Shown here piece after piece: positions 37,590-45,724 of a stretch of DNA of 64,000 nt. Every line of letters begins with the position of its first letter. The first letter of the stretch is position 1. The DNA lies in contig NZ_NEVQ01000012.1 in assembly GCF_002261185.1 (NCBI RefSeq), positions 434,001 through 498,000 on the forward strand, read 5' to 3'. Source of the DNA: Bordetella genomosp. 4. GTDB lineage: Bacteria > Pseudomonadota > Gammaproteobacteria > Burkholderiales > Burkholderiaceae_B. The notes beneath the pieces are model-generated. The model was not told the origin of the DNA. It did not search any database and saw nothing but the letters and a program-made list of their open reading frames with translations. The position numbers and the translations under genes were made by a program.

Positions 37590-38096
37590 TCACTCGGCTG
37601 ACACTCCCAGGTTGCAATATTTCCCTTTGAAGTACAGCAGTGGGTGCGTGGCAATGGCTTCTTGCCGGTGTAATGATTTCACTTCACCAATCACTATCAA
37701 GTGATCGCCCGCAGGATGTTCGGCGTGAATTTCGCAGTCGAACCAGTGCAGGCAGCCGGCAATGATCGGATTGCCCAGTGGCGATGGCCGCCATTCGACA
37801 TCGTGCCACTTCGCCGCGCCTCGTTGAGCGAACTGATTGGAAATCCTGACCTGCGCATTTGACAGGATATTGACCACGAAACGGCCTGCTTGGCGAATCT
37901 TGGGATAGCTGTACGAACTCGCCATGACGTTGAATGACACCAGAGGTGGATTCATGGACACGCTATGGAACGACTGGCAAGTGAAACCAACCGGCTCGTC
38001 ATCGATGTGCGATGTAATCACCGTGACACCGGATGCGTAGTGCCCGAGCGCTTCGCGAAAGCGAGATGGCTCGATAGCGGTGCTGGCAAGTGACAT
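37590..38096 (-). CDS. Flavin reductase family protein (FMN-binding split barrel)
   Basis: A 168-residue protein from the ATG at 38096. It matches flavin reductases that feed reduced FMN to two-component monooxygenases: FREALGHYASGVTVITSHID, VGFTCQSFHSVSMNPPLVSF, SYPKIRQAGRFVVNILS, WFDCEIHAEHPAGDHLIVIG. It lies 104 nt downstream of mesD on the same strand. Because MesX is thought to be an oxygen-using protein, this reductase could be its electron donor; that link is inference from position. Confidence 0.85.
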   Translation of the reverse strand: MSLASTAIEPSRFREALGHYASGVTVITSHIDDEPVGFTCQSFHSVSMNPPLVSFNVMASSYSYPKIRQAGRFVVNILSNAQVRISNQFAQRGAAKWHDVEWRPSPLGNPIIAGCLHWFDCEIHAEHPAGDHLIVIGEVKSLHRQEAIATHPLLYFKGKYCNLGVSAE

Positions 38097-38200
38097 ATGG
38101 ATTGGGATCCTGAATGCATGGCCATCGACGATGGCGTCCTGATCGATCCTGCGCATGCGGCGCAGGATCGGTGATAGTACTGTGCTGCTTCAGTGCTGCA

Positions 38201-39229
38201 TCAGGCCGAGAGTTCTTTCCGGACGATTTCTGCGCCTGCGCTTAACGCCTGCAGCTTGCCTCTGGCCACGCCGCGAGGCAAGGGGGCCATGCCGCAGTTG
38301 GTCGAAGGATAGAGCTTGTCGGCATCGACAAACTGAAGTGCCTTGCGCAGCGTATTGGCGACTTCCTCGGGGGTTTCAATGGTGTTGGTTGCCACGTCAA
38401 TGGCCCCCACCATCACTTTTTTACCTCGAATGAGCTCAATCAGATCCATGGGCACATGCGAGTTCTGGCATTCCAGCGAGACGATATCGATACCGGATTT
38501 TTGCAGCTTGGGGAAAGACTCTTCATACTGCAGCCACTCTGACCCCAGCGTCTTTTTCCAATCGGTATTGGCTTTGATTCCATAGCCGTAGCAGATATGT
38601 ACGGCCGTTTCGCATTTAAGGCCTTCAATTGCTTTTTCTAACGTGGCAACGCCCCAGTCATTCACCTCGTCAAAGAAAACATTGAATGCGGGTTCATCGA
38701 ATTGGATGATGTCTACGCCGGCAGCTTCGAGCTCTTTGGCTTCTTGATTGAGAATCTTGGCGAATTCCCAAGCTAGTTTTTCACGGCTCTTGTAGTGGCT
38801 ATCGTAGAGCGTATCAATCATGGTCATGGGGCCTGGCAGCGCCCATTTGATGGGTTGTTTGGTCTGCTGGCGTAAAAACTTGGCGTCTTCGACAAAAACT
38901 GGCTTTTGGCGAGAAACCGCGCCAACAACAGTCGGTACGCTGGCATCATAGCGATCGCGAATTCTGACGGTCTGGCGTTTCTCAAAATCAACGCCGCTCA
39001 GGTGCTCAATGAATGTAGTGACGAAGTGCTGGCGCGATTGCTCACCATCGCTGACGATATCGATCCCTGCGTGTTCTTGCTCGTGCAATGACAAACGCAA
39101 AGCATCTTGCTTGCCCTCAATCAATGCTTCGTCTTGCAGTTTCCACGGTGACCAGAGAGTCTCTGGTTGAGCCAGCCAGGACGGTTTGGGCAAGCTGCCA
39201 GCAGTGGAGGTGGGGAGCAATTTTTTCAT
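38201..39229 (-). CDS. mesD: Folate-independent methionine synthase MesD (core-MetE)
   Basis: A 342-residue protein corresponding to the catalytic half of MetE, without the N-terminal folate-binding half. The ATG at 39229 is preferred to a TTG overlapping the upstream stop. It starts TSTAGSLPKPSWL. Zinc and homocysteine residues are present: ICYGYG region, CQNSH, and the final Cys in PSTNCGMAPLPRGVA, plus FDEPAFNVF. MesD family members make methionine from homocysteine with an unidentified methyl donor and need MesX, encoded directly upstream here. No strong ribosome site is visible. Confidence 0.88.
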   Translation of the reverse strand: MKKLLPTSTAGSLPKPSWLAQPETLWSPWKLQDEALIEGKQDALRLSLHEQEHAGIDIVSDGEQSRQHFVTTFIEHLSGVDFEKRQTVRIRDRYDASVPTVVGAVSRQKPVFVEDAKFLRQQTKQPIKWALPGPMTMIDTLYDSHYKSREKLAWEFAKILNQEAKELEAAGVDIIQFDEPAFNVFFDEVNDWGVATLEKAIEGLKCETAVHICYGYGIKANTDWKKTLGSEWLQYEESFPKLQKSGIDIVSLECQNSHVPMDLIELIRGKKVMVGAIDVATNTIETPEEVANTLRKALQFVDADKLYPSTNCGMAPLPRGVARGKLQALSAGAEIVRKELSA

Positions 39230-39255
39230 GATAGGTAGTCTTTTATTAGGGCAAA

Positions 39256-40242
39256 TCAAAGCGCGTAATTAGCAGCGGACCATTGCTCGAGAATGGGTCC
39301 GTAGGGTTTGATGAAATGCTCATCAACGAATTTCCCCTGCTCAATGGCCAGTCGGCTACGCTCTTCTCGATCGTAAACAATTCGAGTCAGTGAATAATCC
39401 TGATGCTTCAGGCTCGGCTGGTAGGATTTTCCCGCGGCTGAATTCGCGTTGTAAATTTCAGGGCGGTAAATCTTTTGGAAAGTATCCATCGTGCTGATGG
39501 TGCTGATGAGCTCGAGGTTGGTGTAATCACTGAGCAAATCGCCTGAAAAATAAAAAGCCAAAGGTGCGGCACTATTTGGAGGCATGAAATAGCGAACCTT
39601 CAGCCCCATCTTGTTGAAATAGTCATCAGTCAAGGAATATTCATCCTGCTGATATTCAACGCCCAGTACAGGGTGCTGATTTTCAGTCCGAATATAGGTC
39701 TTGCTGCTCGAAACACTGAGGCATATGACGGGCGGCTTATTGAAATTCTCTTTGTAAGCGTTCGAATTGACAAAGGCCTTGAACAGTTTTCCGTGCAGCT
39801 CGCCAAAGTTATCAGGCGTGCTGAATGTGGGTTGATTCTCATTGTGCTGCCGGAGCAGCACGCTAAAATCATAATCTCGCACGTAAGAGGAAAAATTATT
39901 TCCTACCATGCCCTCGATACGTTCGTTGATCTTTCGATCGATAATGCTTGCTTTCAATATCTCGATCAAGGGGAGGGCATTGTCAGTGCTTGCCGCATCA
40001 ATGCTCATTTCAACGGAAATGATCTCAAGCTCGACTGTATAGCGATCGCCTTTTGGATTATCCCAATGCGCTAAAGCATTGAAACGATTGTCAATCATCC
40101 TCAAGGTGTTGCGCAGATTCTCCTGGCGACTATCGCCTCTGGCCAGATTGGCAAAGTTGGTCGTGATGCGCGTGTTATCTGCCGGATGGTAGTTTTCGTC
40201 GAAGCAAGTACTCTTAATGGTAAATTTAAAATCTTTGTTCAT
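39256..40242 (-). CDS. mesX: MesX (DUF1852), partner of MesD methionine synthase
   Basis: A 328-residue DUF1852 protein from the ATG at 40242. It begins MNKDFKFTIKSTCFDENYHP and includes TRITTNFANLARGDSRQENL and a conserved C-terminal half (YSLTDDYFNKMGLKVRYFMP; SLTRIVYDREERSRLA). MesX is required for MesD activity, in an oxygen-dependent way, in genetic studies of folate-independent methionine synthases. It is first in the mesX-mesD unit with a 26-nt gap. A perfect MetR-type palindrome lies 158 nt upstream of the start. It uses more AT-rich codons than the guaBA region, hinting at transfer. Confidence 0.9.
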   Translation of the reverse strand: MNKDFKFTIKSTCFDENYHPADNTRITTNFANLARGDSRQENLRNTLRMIDNRFNALAHWDNPKGDRYTVELEIISVEMSIDAASTDNALPLIEILKASIIDRKINERIEGMVGNNFSSYVRDYDFSVLLRQHNENQPTFSTPDNFGELHGKLFKAFVNSNAYKENFNKPPVICLSVSSSKTYIRTENQHPVLGVEYQQDEYSLTDDYFNKMGLKVRYFMPPNSAAPLAFYFSGDLLSDYTNLELISTISTMDTFQKIYRPEIYNANSAAGKSYQPSLKHQDYSLTRIVYDREERSRLAIEQGKFVDEHFIKPYGPILEQWSAANYAL

Positions 40243-40399
40243 CGCAATCTGGCGTCCTGAATCCTGAGGTGAGACCTCGGCTTTATTTCTTTGCCAGACC
40301 GTTTCGGTTTTATTTACTGGCTTTATCACTCAGCAGTTTGTATATTTTCTGCAATCAAGAGCAGTGCGTATTCTATGCTGTGCATTGAGTGAATAATAA

Positions 40400-40412
40400 T
40401 GAAATGATTTCA
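40400..40412 (-). promoter_or_regulatory. MetR-type box upstream of mesX
   Basis: TGAAATGATTTCA matches the MetR consensus TGAA-N5-TTCA exactly and is extended to an almost perfect 17-bp palindrome by flanking AA/TT. It lies 158 bp upstream of the mesX start and 56 bp from the end of the GNAT gene. Control of mesXD by MetR and homocysteine is inferred. Confidence 0.65.
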
Positions 40413-40467
40413 TTCCAGTATTAGTCATGCTCATGATCTGATGCGCGGCCAATCGGCTGCCGAAGCG

Positions 40468-40980
40468 TCAAAGTAGTTTCCTCATGGCGCAACGCTGCGC
40501 CATAGGTAACCCTGCACGTTCCTCGGCGTCCAATATGGTCTTGAGCCGAGGTGTGAGATTTTCTTGATTCAGCGTAACGAATCCAAGCCTCTGGTAATAA
40601 GGCTCATTCCAAGGAACTTTCCTGAATGTGGTCAAGGTCAGCGCGCTGGCCCCTCGATCGATGGCTAACTGCTGCGCCGCTTGTATCAATTCCCGTCCGA
40701 TCCCGCGTCCCTGTTGTTCGCGATGGACCGCAATCTGCCACACGTGCAGGGCGTCTGCTGTCATCTCACCGTTCAGAAAGGCCACGATGCTGTGACCGTT
40801 CAGTTCTGCGATGAAAGCAACGCCTCCTGCGATCAGAGCACGATGTTGCTCCTCCGACTGAACATCGTCGTCGGCGATCCATTCCAGCCCTGGCCATTGC
40901 CGGAATATCTCACCGGAACTGCGTTCGACCTCGGGTAAAACGGGGGCGTCACAGTCGCGTGCGGGCCTGATGCTGATCAT
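40468..40980 (-). CDS. GNAT family N-acetyltransferase
   Basis: A 170-residue GNAT protein. The acetyl-CoA motif is VHREQQGRGIGRELIQAA and the C-terminal motif is WNEPYYQRLGFVTL. The family transfers acetyl groups from acetyl-CoA to amines; the target is not known. The ATG overlaps the stop of a small membrane protein gene by 4 nt, so the two are coupled. Confidence 0.88.
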   Translation of the reverse strand: MISIRPARDCDAPVLPEVERSSGEIFRQWPGLEWIADDDVQSEEQHRALIAGGVAFIAELNGHSIVAFLNGEMTADALHVWQIAVHREQQGRGIGRELIQAAQQLAIDRGASALTLTTFRKVPWNEPYYQRLGFVTLNQENLTPRLKTILDAEERAGLPMAQRCAMRKLL

Positions 40981-41303
40981 ATGCGGCGGTTAGCGGAGGA
41001 ACGCCGCCGCTTTGACCAAACCATTCGCAGCAATAGCAGGATGCACTCCCACGCCAATCCGAGCAGGCCGCCGGCGAGGAACAACAGAGAAATCAACATC
41101 AGCCAGCCGGCCACCGTCATGGTGTAAAGCGCGCCGCCTATATCGACTCCCCGTACGATGCACGCTTGCGCGTAGCCCTCATGCAGTTGGCAGCCATTCA
41201 GGTCAGCGATGAAGCCAGCAAGCGTGACTGAAATCATGGGGGCAACCCCGATGACAACCAGCAGTATCAGAACGCGTATCCGTGCCGGTATTCTCGTTTT
41301 CAT
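40977..41303 (-). CDS. Small membrane protein, unknown family
   Basis: A 108-residue protein with two strongly hydrophobic segments (about 9-30, LILLVVIGVAPMISVTLAGF; and 57-92, MTVAGWLMLISLLFLAGGLL onward) and a basic C-terminus, so a probable inner-membrane protein with the C-terminus inside. Two Cys residues sit in the loop between helices (NGCQLHEGYAQACIV). No family is recognised. It is translationally coupled to the GNAT gene. Confidence 0.65.
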   Translation of the reverse strand: MKTRIPARIRVLILLVVIGVAPMISVTLAGFIADLNGCQLHEGYAQACIVRGVDIGGALYTMTVAGWLMLISLLFLAGGLLGLAWECILLLLRMVWSKRRRSSANRRI

Positions 41304-41537
41304 TTGATCGTAGGAGCCCCTTGCGCGTGATGCCCAAGGATCTGTGACGCGCCTGGTGTAAGGTCAAAGGTTTCAGCGATGATAGGGTATTTTTTCATAA
41401 ATCTGATGCCGCCCGAGCTGGATTCTATGGTGGCTCGGCACAACGCAAGATCTCTCTGTCACGCGTCTATAAAGTGCGATTTTCAAAAAGCAGGGTCGGT
41501 TTGACTATACCGGTTATGCGGGGAATTACCTTTGAAC

Positions 41538-41787
41538 ATGTCCTTCCCTTGGTTAGGGCTGGCAGGCGCAATCGCGTTACTCCTGCTCCTATTCGGGGCC
41601 GACGTTCTTCGCAGCGATAACGCTATCTCGCGATGGCGGGACCTGACCTGGCTGTCATGGGCGGGAACGGCGGCTTACCTCACGCATTACATCGAGGAAT
41701 ATGGTAAACGCGGGATTGCTTATCGTCATACCTTGGCTGGCCGAACGCTGGCGCGGAGGCTTTCTGATCCGCCCGTCGGGATCATAA
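41538..41787 (+). pseudogene. Truncated HXXEE-domain membrane protein gene
   Basis: From the ATG at 41538 the frame gives a hydrophobic helix and RWRDLTWLSWAGTAAYLTHY followed by IEEYG, the start of an HXXEE-domain protein (HYIEE motif). After codon 58 the homology stops. A plus-one frame then reads NAGLLIVIPWLAERWRGGFL to a stop at 41785-41787, which may be the tail of the same gene after an internal deletion. The original frame runs on into the antisense of the Nudix gene without meaning. Confidence 0.6.
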
Positions 41788-41799
41788 GAACATCGGCAA

Positions 41800-42276
41800 C
41801 TATCTCTGCGCGATCTCCTGCGCAAAGACAGCGGCCGCTTGATGTGCCACTTCTGCCACATTCAGGCTCATCGCCAGTTTGCATTCATTCAACTCTTCCA
41901 AGGCGAACCACTTTGCCTCGAGCGCGTCGTCGCCGCCCACCGGCGCCCCGGATTGCCATTTGCAGAGCACGGCAATCAGCACGAAATGCTGACGAAGTTG
42001 CCCTTTGTCGTCACGGCCGAACACATCGACAGCCGTGAAGACACGGTGCGCTTCGGCGCGGACGCCGGTTTCTTCCAACAGTTCGCGAACGGCGGCGCTT
42101 TTGATGGTTTCGCCGATTTTGATTTTTCCACCGGGAAACCCCCAGCTCCCGGCGTCGGGCGGATTGGCCCGGCGCACCAGCAGGATTTTTTCATCGTGGA
42201 ATACGGCCGCGATGGTCCCTGCGATGGGGCGGGGTACCGGCTGCGCAGAAGACGATGGATAGCTGCTATCTGACAT
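41800..42276 (-). CDS. NUDIX hydrolase
   Basis: A 158-residue protein from the ATG at 42276, with GAGG about 6 nt upstream. The Nudix box is intact: GKIKIGETIKSAAVRELLEE followed by TG, preceded by LLVRRANPPDAGSWGFPGG. The family hydrolyses nucleoside diphosphates linked to another group; ADP-ribose or oxidised nucleotides are possible substrates here. The closest general resemblance is to ADP-ribose pyrophosphatase/MutT-type proteins. Confidence 0.9.
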   Translation of the reverse strand: MSDSSYPSSSAQPVPRPIAGTIAAVFHDEKILLVRRANPPDAGSWGFPGGKIKIGETIKSAAVRELLEETGVRAEAHRVFTAVDVFGRDDKGQLRQHFVLIAVLCKWQSGAPVGGDDALEAKWFALEELNECKLAMSLNVAEVAHQAAAVFAQEIAQR

Positions 42277-42392
42277 AATGGCCTCGCATAATGAGATAAG
42301 CACAGAGGCAAAGCATCAAGCCGCCGGCAACTCAGGCACTGCAGAGCAGGTGCCTCTATGGTTGCCGGCAAGCTGGCCATCACCGTTCGGTA

Positions 42393-45080
42393 TCAGACGG
42401 CCGCGGGATCGATTTTCTCGGCATCGATACCATACCGTACCATGGCCTCACGGATCTTTGCACGGGGCAGCCGTCCCTCGTCAACGCATGCCTTGATCGC
42501 GGCCAGCACGATGAAGGTTCGGTCCACCTCGAAAAAAGCACGCAGTGACTCGCGGGTATCCGAGCGGCCGAAACCGTCCGTGCCGAGGCTGATAAAGCCG
42601 CGATTCTTGACGAAGGGGCGGATCTGGTCGCCGACGATCTTCATATAGTCGGTTGCCAGCACGACAGGGCCGGTACGGTCTCGCAGGCATTGCTGAACAT
42701 ACGGGATGCGCGGCTCGTCTTCCGGATGCAGCATATTCCAACGCTCGGCAGCCATGCCATCACGGCGCAGTTCAGTCAGGCTCGTCGCGCTCCAGACATC
42801 GCTGGAAATACCGAAGTCTTGCTCCAGCAGTTCACTCGCTGCAATGACTTCACGCAGAATCGCGCCGCTGCCCATCAGTTGTACATGCGGTCTGCTGGCC
42901 GGCTCTGACGCGGAGTCCTGCTTCGCGCCGTCGCGCAACAGGTAAATCCCTCGGAGAATACCGGCCTCGCTTCCTGGCGGCAGTGCGGGGTTCGGGTAGT
43001 TTTCGTTGAGCAGGGTGATGTAGTAGTAAATGTCTTCCTGTTCCGCATACATTCGGCGCAACCCGTCCTGGATGATGACTGCCAGTTCATAGGCAAAGGT
43101 GGGGTCATACGACACGCAATTCGGTATCACCGACGACAGTACGTGGCTATGGCCATCATCGTGCTGCAAGCCTTCTCCCATGAGCGTAGTGCGGCCCGAT
43201 GTGGCGCCCAGCAAGAACCCCCGCGTGCGTGCGTCGCCCGCCGCCCACGCCAGATCGCCCACGCGTTGCAGGCCGAACATGGAATAGAAGATATAAAACG
43301 GGATGGCCGCCAAACCATGATTGCTGTAGGCCGTTCCCGCGGCGATCCATGATGCAATCGCACCGGATTCGTTAATGCCTTCTTGCAGGATTTGGCCGTC
43401 TTTAGCCTCTTTGTAGTAGCTCAGCTGGCCGGCGTCCTGTGGGGTATAGAGTTGTCCCACGTACGAATGGATGCCGATCTGGCGAAACAGGCCTTCCATG
43501 CCGAAGGTGCGCGATTCGTCGGGTACGATGGGAACGACGAGCTTGCCCAGATGTGGGTCTTTGAGCAGCGTGGTCAGGATACGCACGAACGACATGGTGG
43601 TCGACACACCGCGCTCGCCGCTATCTTTCAGTTGCGTCGCGAAAGCGCTGAGCGGCGGAACCTGCAACGGGGCGACTTGGCTGATACGCGCCGGGACATG
43701 ACCGCCGAGCGCGGCCCGGCGGCGCGCGAAATAGCGGGCTTCTTCGCTGTCGGGCGCAGGTTTCAGATAGGGCATGTCCTCGAGCTGGTCGTCGGGCACG
43801 GGCAGCGAGAATCGATCGCGGAACGCGCGCACGGCATCAGCGCTCATCTTCTTGAGCTGATGGTTGACGTTCTGGCCTTCGCCGGCCTCGCCCATGCCGA
43901 AACCCTTGACCGTTTTGACCAGAACGACGGTCGGACGGCCTTTGGTGCCGACGGCCTGTGCGTAGGCGGCATGTACTTTCTCTGGGTCGTGGCCCCCGCG
44001 TGTCAATGCCCAGATTTCATCGTCCGACAGGTGCGCGACCAACTCCAGCAGTTGCGGATACTTGCCGAAGAAATGCTCGCGCACATAAGCGCCGTTCTGG
44101 GATTTGAATGTCTGGTATTCACCGTCGACACATTCCATCATGCGTTGACGCAGCAGCCCGCTGGTATCGCGCTTGAGCAGATCGTCCCAGCCGCTGCCCC
44201 ACAACACCTTGACGACGTTCCAGCCCGCGGCCCGGAAGGTGCCTTCGAGTTCTTGAACGATCTTGCTGTTGCCTCTGACTGGGCCGTCCAAGCGTTGCAG
44301 ATTGCAATTGACGACAAATATCAAGTTGTCCAGGCGTTCCCGCCCGGCGACCGAGATGGCTGCCAGCGATTCGGGCTGGTCCATTTCTCCGTCACCCAGA
44401 AAGGCCCACACTTTGCGGCCCTGATGCTCCAGCAGCCCGCGGTACTCGAGATACCGCATGAATCGCGCCTGGTAGGCCGCCGTCAACGGGCCCAATCCCA
44501 TCGACACAGTGGGGAATTGCCAGAAATCCGGCATCAGGCGTGGGTGGGGGTATGAGGATAGGCCGTCGCGCCCGGCCTCTCGACGGAAATTGTCCAGTTG
44601 TTCTTCGGTGATGCGTCCTTCCAGATAGGCGCGCGCATAAATACCCGGTGCGGAATGTCCCTGTATGTAAACCATATCGCCGCCGAAAGTCTCGGTGCGG
44701 CCCCGGAAAAAGTGATTGAAACCCACGTCATAGAGCACGGCAGCCGATTGGTATGTGGCAATGTGTCCGCCGACATTGGAATGCTTGCCGGCGCGCAGCA
44801 CCATGACCATCGCGTTCCAGCGGATGTAGGCGTTCAACCGGTGTTCGATGGTGAGGTCGCCGGGGTAGGCGGACTGTCGGTCTTTCGGGATGGTATTGAT
44901 GTAGGCGCTCGTGACACGCTCATGCAGGTTGCCGTGTCTGGATGCATCGAATTCAGTGAGCTGGTCGATCAGGTAGTGCGTGCGTGAGCGGCCCTCGACT
45001 GCCTCCACGGCCTCCAGCGCTTGCAGCCACTCTTGGGTTTCCAGCGGGTCGACATCGACCAAGGCGAGGGGGGGATTCAT
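42393..45080 (-). CDS. aceE: Pyruvate dehydrogenase E1 component, homodimeric type
   Basis: An 895-residue E1 of the AceE family (usual length about 890). It decarboxylates pyruvate or a related 2-oxoacid with thiamine diphosphate and passes the acyl group to a lipoyl E2. The ThDP site is AFLGDGEMDQPES and VVNCNLQRLDGPVRGN. Transketolase-like central and C-terminal domains are complete. GGAGG lies 6 nt upstream of the ATG. No E2 or E3 gene adjoins; instead a MarR regulator diverges, and one of its putative operators is 91 bp upstream. It may therefore be a second, regulated E1 (MdeB-like) for another 2-oxoacid rather than the housekeeping enzyme. Confidence 0.9.
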   Translation of the reverse strand: MNPPLALVDVDPLETQEWLQALEAVEAVEGRSRTHYLIDQLTEFDASRHGNLHERVTSAYINTIPKDRQSAYPGDLTIEHRLNAYIRWNAMVMVLRAGKHSNVGGHIATYQSAAVLYDVGFNHFFRGRTETFGGDMVYIQGHSAPGIYARAYLEGRITEEQLDNFRREAGRDGLSSYPHPRLMPDFWQFPTVSMGLGPLTAAYQARFMRYLEYRGLLEHQGRKVWAFLGDGEMDQPESLAAISVAGRERLDNLIFVVNCNLQRLDGPVRGNSKIVQELEGTFRAAGWNVVKVLWGSGWDDLLKRDTSGLLRQRMMECVDGEYQTFKSQNGAYVREHFFGKYPQLLELVAHLSDDEIWALTRGGHDPEKVHAAYAQAVGTKGRPTVVLVKTVKGFGMGEAGEGQNVNHQLKKMSADAVRAFRDRFSLPVPDDQLEDMPYLKPAPDSEEARYFARRRAALGGHVPARISQVAPLQVPPLSAFATQLKDSGERGVSTTMSFVRILTTLLKDPHLGKLVVPIVPDESRTFGMEGLFRQIGIHSYVGQLYTPQDAGQLSYYKEAKDGQILQEGINESGAIASWIAAGTAYSNHGLAAIPFYIFYSMFGLQRVGDLAWAAGDARTRGFLLGATSGRTTLMGEGLQHDDGHSHVLSSVIPNCVSYDPTFAYELAVIIQDGLRRMYAEQEDIYYYITLLNENYPNPALPPGSEAGILRGIYLLRDGAKQDSASEPASRPHVQLMGSGAILREVIAASELLEQDFGISSDVWSATSLTELRRDGMAAERWNMLHPEDEPRIPYVQQCLRDRTGPVVLATDYMKIVGDQIRPFVKNRGFISLGTDGFGRSDTRESLRAFFEVDRTFIVLAAIKACVDEGRLPRAKIREAMVRYGIDAEKIDPAAV

Positions 45081-45170
45081 AGTGGGCCTCCGGGAAAAAA
45101 AGCAATGTGTTAAAGCGGTGCCGGCGTCGGCCAGCCTGGCGTGGTCCAGACACCGATAGACGATTTATGG

Positions 45171-45184
45171 ATTGCAAATGCAAT
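45171..45184. promoter_or_regulatory. MarR operator candidate 1 (aceE side)
   Basis: ATTGCAAATGCAAT, an imperfect palindrome with half-site ATTGCA, 91 bp upstream of the aceE ATG. It is followed by CGTAATCC, and candidate 4 is followed by CGTAATCG, so the conserved element is longer than the palindrome. Confidence 0.7.
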
Positions 45185-45214
45185 CGTAATCCGTGGGATT
45201 CTAAGTCAGCTACA

Positions 45215-45228
45215 ATTGCAAATGCAAC
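45215..45228. promoter_or_regulatory. MarR operator candidate 2 (marR side)
   Basis: ATTGCAAATGCAAC, ending 19 bp before the marR ATG and 30 bp from candidate 1. The position fits autorepression. Confidence 0.7.
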
Positions 45229-45247
45229 TGAAACGAAGGAACCTGCT

Positions 45248-45688
45248 ATGACGAAGGACGGAACGGATCTGTGGTTTTCGTTTGTGCGCACCCATCGCTT
45301 GATGATTCGCGAGGTAGAGAGCCGCCTGGCGGCGACCAAGCTGCCGGCCTACGCCTGGTACGACGTATTGTGGGGACTGGAAAGCGGGCCGCAGGGCGCT
45401 CGGCGCATGCACGAGCTGGCCGACGCCCTGGCGATAGAGCGTTACAACCTGACGCGGCTGGTAGATCGCCTGGAACAAGAGGGATTGGTCACGCGTACGC
45501 GCTCGCCGGAAGACGGCCGCGCCGCGTATGCCAGCATCACAAAAGAAGGGCGCGCGCTACGCAGGAAAATGTGGAAGGTGTACGAAAGCACTGTAGCAGA
45601 GGTTTTCTTGAATCAGTTCAGCGCCGATGAGCAGGCAAAGTTTGCCAAAGCACTGGATCGAGCTGCCGCCGTGGCCCGCGGTCAGTGA
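45248..45688 (+). CDS. MarR family transcriptional regulator
   Basis: A 146-residue regulator from the ATG at 45248 with GAAGGA about 7 nt upstream. It has a dimerisation helix at the start, winged HTH MHELADALAIERYNLTRLVD, wing with TRTRSPEDGRAAYASITKEG, and a C-terminal dimer helix. It is divergent from aceE and convergent with the E1-like gene. Four copies of one palindrome lie at the promoters of aceE, marR, the E1-like gene and the GST gene, so this is very likely the local repressor for all four. The inducer is unknown. Confidence 0.92.
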   Translation: MTKDGTDLWFSFVRTHRLMIREVESRLAATKLPAYAWYDVLWGLESGPQGARRMHELADALAIERYNLTRLVDRLEQEGLVTRTRSPEDGRAAYASITKEGRALRRKMWKVYESTVAEVFLNQFSADEQAKFAKALDRAAAVARGQ

Positions 45689-45724
45689 TTCAATGTGCCG
45701 CGAGCGTGGCAGAGCCGCCGGATT

